The notes beneath the pieces were generated by a model that worked only from the letters and a program-made list of their open reading frames with translations, had not been told where the DNA came from and made no database searches. From Blastomussa wellsi (Eukaryota > Cnidaria > Anthozoa > Scleractinia > Plerogyridae), in assembly GCA_947652115.1 (NCBI GenBank), contig OX393562.1:28723038-28787037 (forward strand): a stretch of 64,000 bases of DNA, written 5' to 3'. Shown one piece after another: positions 1-11,156 of this stretch. Position 1 is the first letter of the stretch. The number at the start of each line of letters is the position of its first letter. The position numbers were made by a program, and so were the translations under genes.

Positions 1-115
1 TAGTCCATCGCAGGGTTACCCCCCAGCAGTAAATTCGTCGGTACCCACTGCGCCTCCCACGCTTCTCATGGTACCACTGCAAAAAGGACTTATCCGAGTT
101 CTGTGACCACAAGAC
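1..115 (-). repeat. Fragment of tRNA-derived SINE family A
   Basis: The first bases match the body of the better preserved copies at 44.33-44.58 kb and 42.92-43.13 kb. Shared words are tagtccatcgcagggttac, then a cagca...aaattcg block and ggtaccca. The tRNA-like head is not present here. The left end is cut by the window edge. Confidence 0.45.
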
Positions 116-520
116 CAACGCGACCCCCTATATTTATATTTAATTACCACACACTTTAGTAATACTTCAAAACAAAGCCTTTTAACCAATTTGTTGTTTC
201 TCTTATTAGTTTCCAAAACCACTCTTGGCACCACTTTGAAGAGCGCTTCTCCAACGAGTTCTATTTCTACGAAGTACACTTGGTCAACGATTTCTACACC
301 GACTACAAACTCGTCACCGAGTAGAAAGGGTAAGATTTCCGTAACTGAACGTACACATGCAAGCGCCTAACTACGGTTTGAAATAAAAATCTAGAAGGAT
401 AATATTAAGTTTAGTTTTCACAGATTGGATGTCTAATCAATTCTGGGTCATTAGTGTAATTAGTGATATCATATCAAACTAAGATATTATATCAAACTCT
501 AAGTGTTATTTTTTCATCAG

Positions 521-1491
521 TGAGCACCTCTCCCAATTCAGGAATGACACCTAGTATAACATCTATCAAGATTCCAAGGACATATCCAACAAAGGAGTCT
601 TCAAGCAGGCCTCAAATGCCATGTGAGTTGCTTTTGAGAATATTAGGAGTTTCATCAGCGGCCTGTGAGGATAGTGCCCTTTCGTAAACGGTCGATGCTA
701 TCATTGGAAATCAAGCTGTTCGAAATGGACAACGCCATTTCTTCTCTAGTTTAGGACTGTTCTAGGTGAAAACATTGGCAGTAACAGACCAATTTCGATA
801 TTCTTGGGGGAATAAATCGAGGCTTACAGGGGCACCTAACGAACAATCTGTGGCAGAATTCATTCTGTTACCCAAATAAGTGAAAATATATGATATTGAA
901 ACATTTTACAGGTGTTTTTGTGTGTTTCTGGAAAAATTTATCTGTTCACTTCCGAGTTTCAATCGGCCAGTGCAAAAACAGTATCTTTTCAATGACAACT
1001 CCCATGAGAAAACATTCACTGAAACAATACATTTTGCCAGCCACCAACCTTTGCGCTCCGGAAAAGTGAGTAACAGACACGTTGGGTGCTTCCAACCAAT
1101 TTCTATCAGGGCCTTAAACTTTATACAACACGAATGAGGATTTTCAGTTTTGACATCCTTATCAACAGGTTGTATGGAACATACACCGATCTCTTTGATG
1201 TGTGTACCTCAGTGTCAGAAATCATGTACAGCGGTTTGCCTTCCGGCCTGCTGTGTTCCAGCGCCTGCGCAATATCCTGGTGTTTACTCCTTACCAGTTG
1301 TCCCGTCCCCGCCGGTTTACACCAATCAGTGTTCTTCGTTTTGTCCATCATCCTGTGCTCCAAGATGTTCTCCAAAATGTTGTAATGCCATCATCAACCT
1401 GGCGACACTCTACTTAAAACGGAAATTTATTGGAAGGAAAAGAGCTAAAAAGAAGGAAGAGTTACGAAGAAAACTCTATAATCTCCATTAA
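521..1491 (+). CDS. Copy A: secreted protein with two minicollagen-type CRDs (3' part, SEA exons unresolved)
   Basis: Two exons are supported. Exon 521-622 (phase 1 to 1) follows ttttttcatcag and ends at a gtgagt donor. It encodes a Ser/Thr/Pro linker (STSPNSGMTP, then TYPTKESSS), matching the linker exons of copies B and C in phase and length. The last exon, 1169-1491, begins with the second base of a codon (x-Cys-Met), as the last exons of B and C do. It encodes two perfect C-x3-C-x3-C-x3-C-x3-CC motifs (CVPQCQKSC..., CSSFCPSSC...) separated by a proline-rich spacer, then a Lys/Arg-rich tail and TAA at 1491. An AATAAA follows at 1598. In minicollagens these domains crosslink by disulfides; no Gly-X-Y collagen repeat is present here. 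The signal-peptide exon is missing or lies before the window. SEA exons between 622 and 1169 were not convincing, so this could be an incomplete model or a decaying copy. An alternative acceptor for the last exon ends at 1147. Confidence 0.6.
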
Positions 1492-1597
1492 CTGAAGAAT
1501 GCTATTAAGTTGATTCAGAAATCAGGCAATTTAATTTGTTGTGTTAAATTGAATTGAGTGTAAATCGTGCAAAGAGATAAAATTAATGGTTATTGAT

Positions 1598-1603
1598 AAT
1601 AAA
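1598..1603 (+). terminator. Polyadenylation signal AATAAA of copy A
   Basis: Canonical AATAAA about 107 bases after the stop codon of copy A. Confidence 0.5.
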
Positions 1604-1838
1604 ACTGACTCGTTTTAATGGAGTATAAATACAGTTATGAACATCACGATTCTCAGACTCTTTCAGATTTTGCAATTCAGCTCAACACAGCATAATGTGT
1701 GTTATCTCTTAAATAAGAGATCGTTGAGGGGGGTGTTTAAAAATAGATCAGATTGGGGCATTTGGTTAATGGAAATGTTATATGCCACCGACCGTTGTAA
1801 TTTCGATCTGTAGAGGAATAATTTAAGCTGAACATGAG

Positions 1839-1962
1839 TTGATTGGCCAGAATCTAACAAAGGGAGTCCAATCAAATCTACCTTTATAAACTTAATAACT
1901 AACGACAAAGATTAAAACGGCTGATGCGATTGGACTTCCTTTGTTAGATTCTGGCCAATCAA
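1839..1962. repeat. Foldback element with ~34-bp arms
   Basis: The left arm starts ttgattggccagaatctaac and the right arm ends with its near-perfect reverse complement (gttagattctggccaatcaa). The loop is about 52 bases. No ORF is inside. Confidence 0.75.
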
Positions 1963-2207
1963 AACATGTGTCTCCAAAGCCACTTGTTCCTCGTACACAG
2001 GCCCAGCCGGCTAAGAGGGACACGCAGCCTTGGGGACGTCAAGAATGATCTGGAACGAAAATCTAAAAATAACGTATAAGGGGTCAGGGAATCAAGGGGC
2101 CTGTTTGTCTGGTGGCGAGTTGACTGACCACTTGATACAATCCGGCCTAAGTGTGCTGAAGTGGAATGACAGTTTTAAATCAGATCCAGATAGCAATATA
2201 TATAAAG

Positions 2208-2243
2208 TCTGAACGATCCACCTTCGGAGATAGATCGTTCAGA
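2208..2243. repeat. Short perfect hairpin
   Basis: tctgaacgatc and gatcgttcaga form an 11-bp perfect stem around a 14-base loop. Confidence 0.6.
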
Positions 2244-3778
2244 TTCCCACTGATGAAACGAGAAACCTACAGATCGCTAATATCATGAAGTATCTGACTC
2301 CAACAGACAGAAGAACCAGTAAGATGCCCCGATGTTGAAGCAATTACAATGCCGTTATAATCAAAGATGAAAGACGAAACCGCTCTAAGATGACCACCAG
2401 TAAATTCATAGGGCCGTTTGCTTGTCATCTGCAGTTCTATTTGTCTGAGGGACTTATGGAGGTGAAATCAAACAATTGTTTCAACCAATCAAAGGCGCTC
2501 CAAAAATTAAAAAACACTCCAGCACGATTGGCCACTAGTCCGCGGAAAAAGCCGTCTGAGAATGGCTTCTTTGAAATCTGATAGCATAAGTCCCATAACC
2601 AAAGAGGAGTTATGGGTACCAAGGATTTCCCGGGAGCTACGCCGCTGTCATAGTACTAAAGTATGTGGTACTGGCATCTTCAAGCTGGTCGTATCTAAAC
2701 GCTCCATTCAGCTTTAGTTTACAAAATATTTAAGGTTACCAGAGATGTTTTAAAAAATATCTGAGGAGGTTGAATTGAGTTAAGACAACAAACCTGTCTT
2801 GTTGAGAAAAGGTAACATCGAATAAAAAAACTCACTCTGTAGATATAAAACAAGACTTAAACTGCATGTGCTCACTGCTACACGATTCGTATATATTACA
2901 TTGTTTGCTATTAAACCCTTGCCTTGATCATCAGTTTATTTTAGAAATCAATGAATCATTGAATAGACACACCGGTACAAGCGTTTTCTTTTCTTATGTT
3001 CAAAGAAAAAACAATTTCCATAAATGGTATGCAAGCGAGGAAAATTGTTAAACAAACTAGTAATCACTGGCGTGAGATAAGATTTAATCAAAAGAACAGA
3101 TACGAGGAAGCCATTGTGTTCTTGTTCAAAAGGTAAGTTCTTTTTAAAACATTATGTTGAAGCTTGCACTGTAATCTTACAACGACTTAAAGATTGGATC
3201 TTTCGAGTCTCCCTTATTATGCAAATGTTAGTTTTGAAAATGTTCTTTGAGTGATTTTACATCTTATTACATACCACCTTCCGTGTAGGCAGGGAAAGAG
3301 TGGAGCACTTAATTAAGAAAAAGCTGAAAAACAACTAGGTGTTCGTTAAAAATATCCAAGAATATTTTAAACTTAATCTGTTGTACAAGAAATTAAGTTG
3401 CTGAGCCCAGATAAAGAATTTGTCAAATTTGTTTTGTTGAGAACATATCAAGCGGAACCTAAACGGTGACTTAGGTCTATCGACATTCTTTAATCTCAGT
3501 AAGTTTAGATTAATTAGAACAGATCATCTTTTATCAGAATTAGTTTTTACGGCAATAAAATTGAAGATACTTGAAAAGTCACGCTTAGTTTATGGTTTTC
3601 AAGTTATAATATTATCTAATGTGTGGAAAATAGCCTGGAATGATTCACTATAGCTGAGACTGTGCGAAACGCAATTAAATAAAACGATCCTACATTAAGT
3701 AGATTTTTCAATTAAATTTACATTTTAAACTAATAGTTTTGGCATTTTACTTTATGTAGGACATTCTGTGCCACAAAC

Positions 3779-3995
3779 ATGAAGCATTTGTTGACATGCG
3801 TTTTAGCTGCTACTTCTGTTTTCCTGTTTATAGGTGCGTTTTGTTTTACAGTCTAGTGAATTTATTTTATCGCTTTAAACATTCATCTCCACAGCTAACC
3901 GATTACCTTTCTTTTACAGGAACAGACTTCGCCAACGGTACGTATCGGAATTCTGTATTGTTTAAACAACTTTACGTCACGTTTCCAGAGGCCAC

Positions 3996-4034
<39 letters not shown>

Positions 4035-4163
4035 GAAAGCATAGAAAGTATAGATTTATTTAATAATGAGCTCAAATACTCGTCCGAAACTTCAGCAAAA
4101 CGCAATTCAGCCGCCATTGTTTTGGTTTTCAAAGCCGGCGCTATTGTGGGCTATAACATATAG

Positions 4164-4208
<45 letters not shown>

Positions 4209-7200
4209 GTATAACAATATAATTTGGTTTTATCAACTGGGTTGATAATGTGAATTGGCCACCGTAAAGAGATTTAAGAGCTGACGTTTCGAGCGTTAGC
4301 CCTTCGTCGGAGCAAATCAAGAAATTGTGCGTCGTGTGTCTTTATATACAAAAATTCTTCTGTATTTAAAGACACACGACGCACAATTCCTTGATTATAT
4401 TGCTATAACATATAGCCTGGTAGTAGCTCAACCAATCAGAAGCAGCATTGATAAAATACCACTAGTTGGATTTTACTAATTGTTTTTATAAACCAATTTG
4501 TCCACTGTGTACGTAAAACATGGTAATTTCACAAAGCAGTAACATTTTTATTTACTTTTTTGCACTTTTAATTTTTCAGGTCAATTTTCCGCAGCTGGTA
4601 AGATAAATGGTTATAGCAATATACTATTTGTAGATCATTATCGTAGAGTACACGATAAACGGAACGCTTCATTGAAGTAATAGCGTAAAATAGCGTAAAA
4701 TACCTGGATACCTGAAGCTTATATACATCGACGTGCACCAGCCTATAAATGGAGGTTTTTACCAGATTATATGAACGATACTTAAAAAAATAAACTCTGA
4801 GGCCCACCCAAGAAGCATCAGGTATTGTAATTTAAACTTATTCTGCCCCCGCTGGAGAAACAATTGGGAGGACGGACGCACGTTTGCTGTAACACCGTAA
4901 AAGAATGAAACAGCTTATCACACAATTTAACAATCGCAGAGGTACTTAAAATCTTTCAAGATTGAACTTTTTATAGGCCAAGAATCAATTCTTTAAATAC
5001 CTTTTAGATAATTGTGTATGTATTTCAATGGCATAATTTTAAGAATTTTTTGCTGCTTACTTTTTTTGTGGTAAATATTTTTATTCTAAATATCCGCTTG
5101 CTAGTGTTAATTTTAATTATTTAAATGTATATTTTAGAAGGCCACGTGTCACCCTCGTATATTGAAGGCTCTCACTTAATAAATTTTAACCATGAAACCA
5201 TGAAAAGAAGAGGAAAAAGAAAAGAAAAAAATCTTAGATCGATGTAATTAGTTTTTAACAGTGTGTCAGCAGTTTGGCTATTTCAAGCCGCAACCAATTC
5301 CAAACTCGTATGGCCAATTGTTTTTATCTTACATTTAACTAGTTTTCCCTTATTTTTTTATTTAATCGAGTCTTGACCTTAGTAATGGCTGGGGAGACGG
5401 CAAGTTGCTTGGGCCAGAATCAGGAACCATTTTGCGCATTGAAAAATACCACTCGTAATCTAATTCGTGACAGCTCACATATTTTGAAAACTTCCATCTT
5501 TTTCTCCATTTAGGTATTCCAGGTTATAAACTAAGGATCGTAGGTTGTTTCAAAGAGAGTTCCAATCTCAAGACTCGCAACATCCCGACTCTACTTTTCA
5601 GCGATACCAAGGGAGTCAACTCGAAAACAAAGGTCGATTACAAAAACTTTGGGCCATACATTCTAGGAGCTGTTAAGAGATGCGCAATGATGGCCAAAAC
5701 CAAATCCTTCAATTTTATCGCAATGTCCGCAATAGGTGAGTGTTTGGCGGTTTCCCCGATGTGTTTGACCAAAGCAAATCAAGGTGGGTCCGCAACAGCT
5801 TAAACATTCCCATCACGCCATATCACAGCTACACGGGTAATGTTGGGAAACGACGTTTAAATAGGGCAGATTTATTAATAAGCAACCAATGAACACAATG
5901 AGCTACCCTATTTTTAATCTTTTGAGGCTAACAAGTTCAAAATCAGGATAACCATAAGATTTTAACCAATTCTGAAAAAGATCTGTTGGTAAGAGCCAGA
6001 GCTATGTCAATATTGTTACCAAAGGCTGTGAACGCTGTTTAAAAATTGAATAATAAAAGGCGCTTTTTATCAGCTCTGAACCTACCTATATATTTTTTAA
6101 ATGTTTGTCTTACCGATTAAGCAAAAATATGTCGAAAACAGAACCTTTCACCGGGCAGTTTTCAAGTTATTAGCCTCAAACTATCCAAAACAGGGTATTT
6201 TGACCTCTTTTCAGGTTTCCATGGCAACTAAATTTGGCATGATGTTTATCCTGCTCTGATCACTGATGAAGAATTTACTGGTTTACAGTAAAAGTTTTTA
6301 GCCACATCATCGGGCTAGCTGTATTTAAATGCAAAAGAAGGGAAGGTATAAACTATTCGAGCCATCAAGTGTAAACGACTGTTAACAGAGCACCTGTCTC
6401 CACATATGGTAAAGATTTCTCGGAGCTCGAATTTCACCCAAATTTTTGATAGGTTGACAGCTATTTCCTACAAGTGGGTGGCACTTTTGCCTTTATAGCG
6501 CACGTTGGATGGTTAAGTAAGTGAAATGAATTGAAATGAAAACCGCTCTATAAAGATTAAGACGGGAGTTTAATGATGTACTGTATCGCCATGCGTGAAT
6601 AAGAAACAAAGTTTACTTTTTCGTTCTAATATATTTTACTCATATAGGCAGTTGTTTCTCTGGTAAAGTGTCGGCCACGTATGCCAAACTTGGCTCTTCT
6701 ACCAACTGCAAGAACTCAGCCGGTGCTAAGTGCGGCAAGGGACAAGACTGTGTTGGCGATGCTACTTCGAATTTCGTCTACAAGTTGGAACGTGAGTAAG
6801 AGTTAAATTTTAATCCCCATGTAAGATTCAACCTGTCCGTATAACTAGACGTGTTTTAACTGTAGATCAAGGCAATAAACAAAGCTTAAAAGTTTATACA
6901 CGTTATGAACTTTTTTGAGACAGTGGATGCGGTAGGTTCAATTTCACACAGCCAAAAATACTTAACAATCAATGTTGGAAAAATCCAAAGACCACTATTA
7001 CTGTCTTTGTCAGCTATGTTTTTGTAAGTACTTCTATATTGATATATGTATCTCAGTCAAAATTCTTAGAACTAGTAAATGTAAGTAGGGGTTCTATGTA
7101 ATGTACTGTTAGTGGTGTAACGTAATTTTGTATTGTGTTGTATTATAATGAAATAAACTAATAAAAAAGAAATGTTGGAAAAATCCCGAAAACGTGGCCG

Positions 7201-10200
7201 TAGAATCAAAAAGCATGCAGGTAGTGCTCAAATTGTCTGATCAATATTGTGATGACAAAAAGTGACATTTAATACGTAGTTTTCCAAAGTCATTTGCAAA
7301 TTCAACTTTTTTCTGGACCATGCCAAGCATTTTTAAGTGGCCGTTTCAAAATCTACCCTGAATCAGACCGATATGAAATTCAGACCGGATATTGGTCTTA
7401 GATTACAGTTTGATATAACTGACATATTTCTTAGTCGTCGATATTTCCATGGCAACTATAAACAGAAAACCAAGAAATCAGAAAAAACTCAGTTTTACTC
7501 AAATCAGAAGTTGACGAAGTAAAACTATCACAATATCTGAAACTATGGTGCACTGAAAATCAATTATACAAGATTAAAGAAATTCTGTGTAGTTCCAGAC
7601 ATTGGTATTAGTTTCATTACTTGAAATCTGATTAGCGTAAAATTCAGCTTGATTGATTTCTTGGTGTCTTGGTGGAGTGTTTATCATTGCCACTAAGAAA
7701 TATATTATACCAAAATTCAAGACCAATATCTGGTGTAAATTTTATCTCAATTTGAGTCTGAGAGGACTGCTGAACGGCCAATTGAAAATGTTTGGTATGG
7801 TTCGGAGAAATAGTCTGTAACTTTCTTTGATTTTTACTGACATTTTTGGTAATCATAAATATTCACATCTGATTGGCTTCGCATGAACGATCATAACTGA
7901 AAACAGTACAGTCGTCCCTTCCCTCCTTGTCCATGCTCAAAGTCGGGAGGGGGGGGGGGAAGGGGGGGGGGGGTTCGCCAACGGAAACGCAATGCAAAAT
8001 CACCAAATTTTGTGTTTTTTTATAGACCGTGAGCTACGTATTTGAACCATTGCTTACATTTTAACCAAAACCACAGTAACAACACTGAATGCATCAGATT
8101 CTTTAGAAAATATAATTAATAATGCATAGGTAGAGCCACATGGTCGAGAAATCGCTTACTAGGACTTGAATTGATCCCTTTGTAAATTGTAGAGCATCGT
8201 TACTCGGTCCCAGACCTCCTTTTTATACTCCCTGCTGAAAAATTTTCCATTTGATCGCTTACTGAAAGTTCCAAAAGAGTACCTGAGTCTTTCAGAATGC
8301 GCTTTAGTATTTTTGTTTAACTTGATTGCTAAACTTTTTAAACACACCACGCAAATTATCTTTTTCTGTAGATATTCTAATATTTTAAAGCAATTTCAGC
8401 TCTTCCCACCACTCCGACCAAAAAACCGACAACAAAGGCGACAACAAAACCAGGTGGAGGTTCGACAGCTGCCACCGCTAAACCAACCACTGGATCTGCT
8501 GCCAAACTTAACGCTCTAACTTGTAAGTAATTTGCATGTCTGCATGTAAGTCATGTGATGTGCTCTGCCAATTATAACGTTCTCAACTACACCCCTCTGT
8601 TTCCCACCCCAGTGGGAAATTAGCCAACCCGGTGAATTTTTTCCCGGAAACCCAGTGAGGAAAAAGATTCCACTGGGTCTGTTACAGAGGGGTGTTCAAC
8701 TGTACAGCAAAATGAGTAGATGACGCCATTTTCTCTCTCGATCCGATCGAGCTCTCTCAAAACAACTAGACTGAAGGAGAATCTGGTAACGGCGGGTAGT
8801 TTAAACGAGAAATAGTCGTTTAAAAAACGGACTTCTTTTAAAAATCGAGTTGCAATAATTGACATGGTGCATTCTTGTGAAATATAAAATCGGAATCGAG
8901 AGAACAAGAACAACATTTTTTCATCGTAGTAGCTCTTTAAAGCTGTTGTCGTTAACCTCTTGCTCGTTGACGTGCTGTCGATTTTGGGGATGAGCCCCTA
9001 CCAACCAGTTTTTAGTTTTCTGAATTGAAAAGTGGTTTATACTGTTCCTACCAAAAGAGAGCAAAGTTTCAAAACATTTTGCATGAAAGTATACGAAGTA
9101 CAACTGCCCAGTTGTGAAACTTATTTCACAACTTATTTAGCATTACTATTCTCAATATTCAGGTCAGAATTACCTGGTTGCCATAAAAGCCTCTACTGGA
9201 GCTAGCACAAACAAACCTGCTATCCCCACCCCATCTAAGAAACCCACCGTGGCTGGCAAGTCTACAGGACCCACAGTCGTAACACCGACCACACCCTCTG
9301 CTTCAACGGGACAATCAGTTATAGAGGCAAAAGTAAGCAAAAGCACGAACTAAATGTATTAGTAAGTTTTTGCCTTGATTGGGGATGCTTCATTACGCGA
9401 GAAAAATACGATGAGTTGAAAAATGAAAAGAGTTGCCGAAGATTTAACTCGTCCATTTTCCACCGCAATAAACACACCACGGCTAGGCATATTTTTCAAA
9501 CTTTCTTCGAAAATTGAGAAAGGAAGTAAATGATAAGTAATAAATCTGAAAGATTGTAAATTTTCAGCTCGGGGAATAAATTAAATGATAAAGCGAAGGG
9601 CTCCGACGAAGGGCTAACGCTCGAATCGTCAGCTCTTGAATCTCTTTACGGTGGCCAATTGACATTATCGACCGAGTTGATAAAACCAAATTATATTGTT
9701 ATACTTCCCACCGACGCAGCACCACAGGTTCTTTAGAAACTTACCCCCTCTATCTATTTACTAGTTATACGTACGCGAGGCATAGTTATAAGTGTTTCCT
9801 TGGGCAGTGACTTGATATTACCTTAAAATCATTATTTCGTTAAAATTAAAGGAAATAATTCATTAGGGGTAGCAATAAAAACGAAGGCCAAACTTTTGAA
9901 GATGTGTCTTCCGTTTGTGAATTCATTTTATTAGGTGAGGAGCATTTACAAGGGATACACTTGCCTGACTTGTTTAAAGACTATAAATGCCAGGTATGCT
10001 TCTAGCTTAAGATTACATGATACACGATAGCATGCCTTATTAAACTCTCCTATAGTCATTACTTTTGCATGCTTCGTTTGTGCTTAAATTATTTCCTTTG
10101 TTTGCAGCTCGTCGACGGTGTTTCTAATGCTGCAATTCACTTGCCAGGGTCAACACTTAAAGAAACTTGTTGCTGGTCTTGGAGCCAGCAATATCGTTAA

Positions 10201-11104
10201 AGCAGGTATGAGCAGCTTTTTAATCATCTTTGGGAAACTTTTCCCGCCATAAAGAAAGACTTTAACGAGTCGTTCGATTTCCTTGTCTACAAATTAGGTC
10301 ACGATATACTTACTAAGAGGTTGGTAAAGGGTATTTTGGCGATTCGTGAATGGCCTTTCTAAAAAGCGAAATGTCAATTACCTTTCTTTCTCACAAATTG
10401 TGATTTCTGTACTATTAGCCGTCTACAGTATTTCGTCTTGAAACATGTGAATTTGATGGTCGATGTCCGATTATAATTAATAATATTGTTTTCGACACCC
10501 ATCATTACCTCATAAACAATGTTCCTTGAATGTGACCCGAGGTCAATCTTCCCAGGGGCAGTCTGTTGGTGAAGATCGTGAGAGGCAGTACTTTAGATTT
10601 AATGCTTCACAATGTCCTAAGTCATAGAAAATCGCATGTAAAATGTATCACTTCTTCGTGAAAAGTAAAATGGCTATTTCATTTGAAACAGTACTAAGTG
10701 ATACCTCTGCTAAATGTAAAAACTTTTCTTTTTCAGAATGCTACCCACCAGCTTGTGTGGCTTCCACGTACCCCTGCCCCTCTCCCTGTGGGATGGCTAC
10801 TTGTCCCATGTCACCAACTCTAACCTATCCATCAATTTGCCCAGCGACCATCCCAGCTCCTCTTCCTCCCCCAGCACCGATGCCGGCTCCACAGTGCCCA
10901 ATGTCTTGCCCGTCAATGTGCGCTCCTGCGTGCAATTCATTCTGCTGTCGGTCAATGATACGTCACAAAAGTATCACGGGAAAGTCAGCCAAGAAATCCT
11001 CCACGAATCAAGCTGATGATTTTGAAGACGACGATGCTGACGATGAAGATGAAGAGGATGACGATGATGATAATGACGACACGGATATCGACGAAACCAA
11101 CTAA
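3779..11104 (+). CDS. Copy B: secreted WSC-like / SEA-like / minicollagen-CRD protein with acidic tail, ten exons
   Basis: Exons: 3779-3833, 3920-3937, 4580-4597, 5514-5735, 6648-6791, 8400-8522, 9163-9332, 9935-9993, 10108-10205, 10737-11104. All have GT/AG ends and the phases close to a 424-residue protein. Residues 1-30 are a signal peptide (MKHLLTCVLAATSVFLFIG) whose end is encoded by two 18-base exons. Residues ~35-153 are a cysteine-rich WSC-like domain (GCFKESS..., CVGDATSNFVYKL) of a type I recall in cnidarian extracellular proteins. A Thr/Pro/Lys linker follows to ~193. Residues ~194-303 align with the SEA region of copy C by exon phase and pattern (VRSIYKGY, TVFLMLQF), but a Thr/Pro-rich stretch replaces the first helix. 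The C-terminus has one degenerate CRD (Cys304-337), a proline spacer, one perfect CRD (356-373) and a tail of Asp/Glu runs. It is probably secreted and disulfide-crosslinked; the function is unknown. The SEA cleavage motif GSVVV is absent. Confidence 0.75.
4011..4480. mobile_element. Terminal-inverted-repeat element in intron 2 of copy B
   Basis: The inverted ends share ctagttggattttacta (right arm 4462-4478, reverse complement at 4019-4035). The outer word ggaataattgttttagtaaa also occurs at 12.59-12.61 kb at the edge of another foldback element. The element is itself interrupted by the insertion at 4164-4401. Confidence 0.6.
4164..4401. mobile_element. Nested repeat insertion flanked by a 14-bp target-site duplication
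   Basis: GCTATAACATATAG occurs exactly at 4150-4163 and 4402-4415, as expected for a target-site duplication. The insert contains the block ctgacgtttcgagcgttagc, also present in reverse orientation near 9.6-9.75 kb. It ends with a ~25-bp hairpin (gtgcgtcgtgtgtctttata / tttaaagacacacgacgcac). Confidence 0.7.
7318..7802. repeat. Old inverted repeat in intron 5 of copy B
   Basis: Arms of ~180-200 bases (7318-7515 and 7622-7802) are diverged reverse complements. Shared words include tggccgtt, gatattggtctt and atatttcttagt. The spacer is about 105 bases. The short ORFs in both arms are by-products of the repeat. Confidence 0.65.
7945..7973 (+). repeat. Poly-G tract in intron 5
   Basis: Interrupted run of ~25 G on the plus strand, within an intron of copy B. 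It is a possible G-quadruplex former and a likely place for sequencing error. Confidence 0.8.
8589..8695. mobile_element. Short MITE with direct flanking repeat TCAACT
   Basis: The ends acacccctctgt and acagaggggtgt are inverted repeats, and internal gtggg/ccca words also pair. The 6-base word TCAACT flanks both sides (8583-8588 and 8696-8701), consistent with a target-site duplication. It lies in intron 6 of copy B. Confidence 0.65.
9595..9755. repeat. Second copy of the 4.2-kb intronic repeat, opposite orientation
   Basis: The words gacgaagggctaacgctcga, tctctttacggtggccaatt and ttctttagaaacttaccccc match the reverse complement of 4164-4330. It lies in intron 7 of copy B. A clear target-site duplication was not found here. 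Confidence 0.65.
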
Positions 11105-11150
11105 ATATTTGATGAACTTCTTGTTTCCGAAACCGAAACGAATCTCTCTA

Positions 11151-11156
11151 AATAAA
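11151..11156 (+). terminator. Polyadenylation signal AATAAA of copy B
   Basis: Canonical AATAAA about 47 bases after the stop codon of copy B. Confidence 0.6.

Noticed and set aside
912..1065. Candidate SEA exon of copy A (acceptor attttacag, donor gtgagt)
   Set aside because: The frame that reads VHFRVSIGQ resembles copy C, but its entry and exit phases do not fit the neighbours. The frame that fits on entry gives the wrong exit phase.
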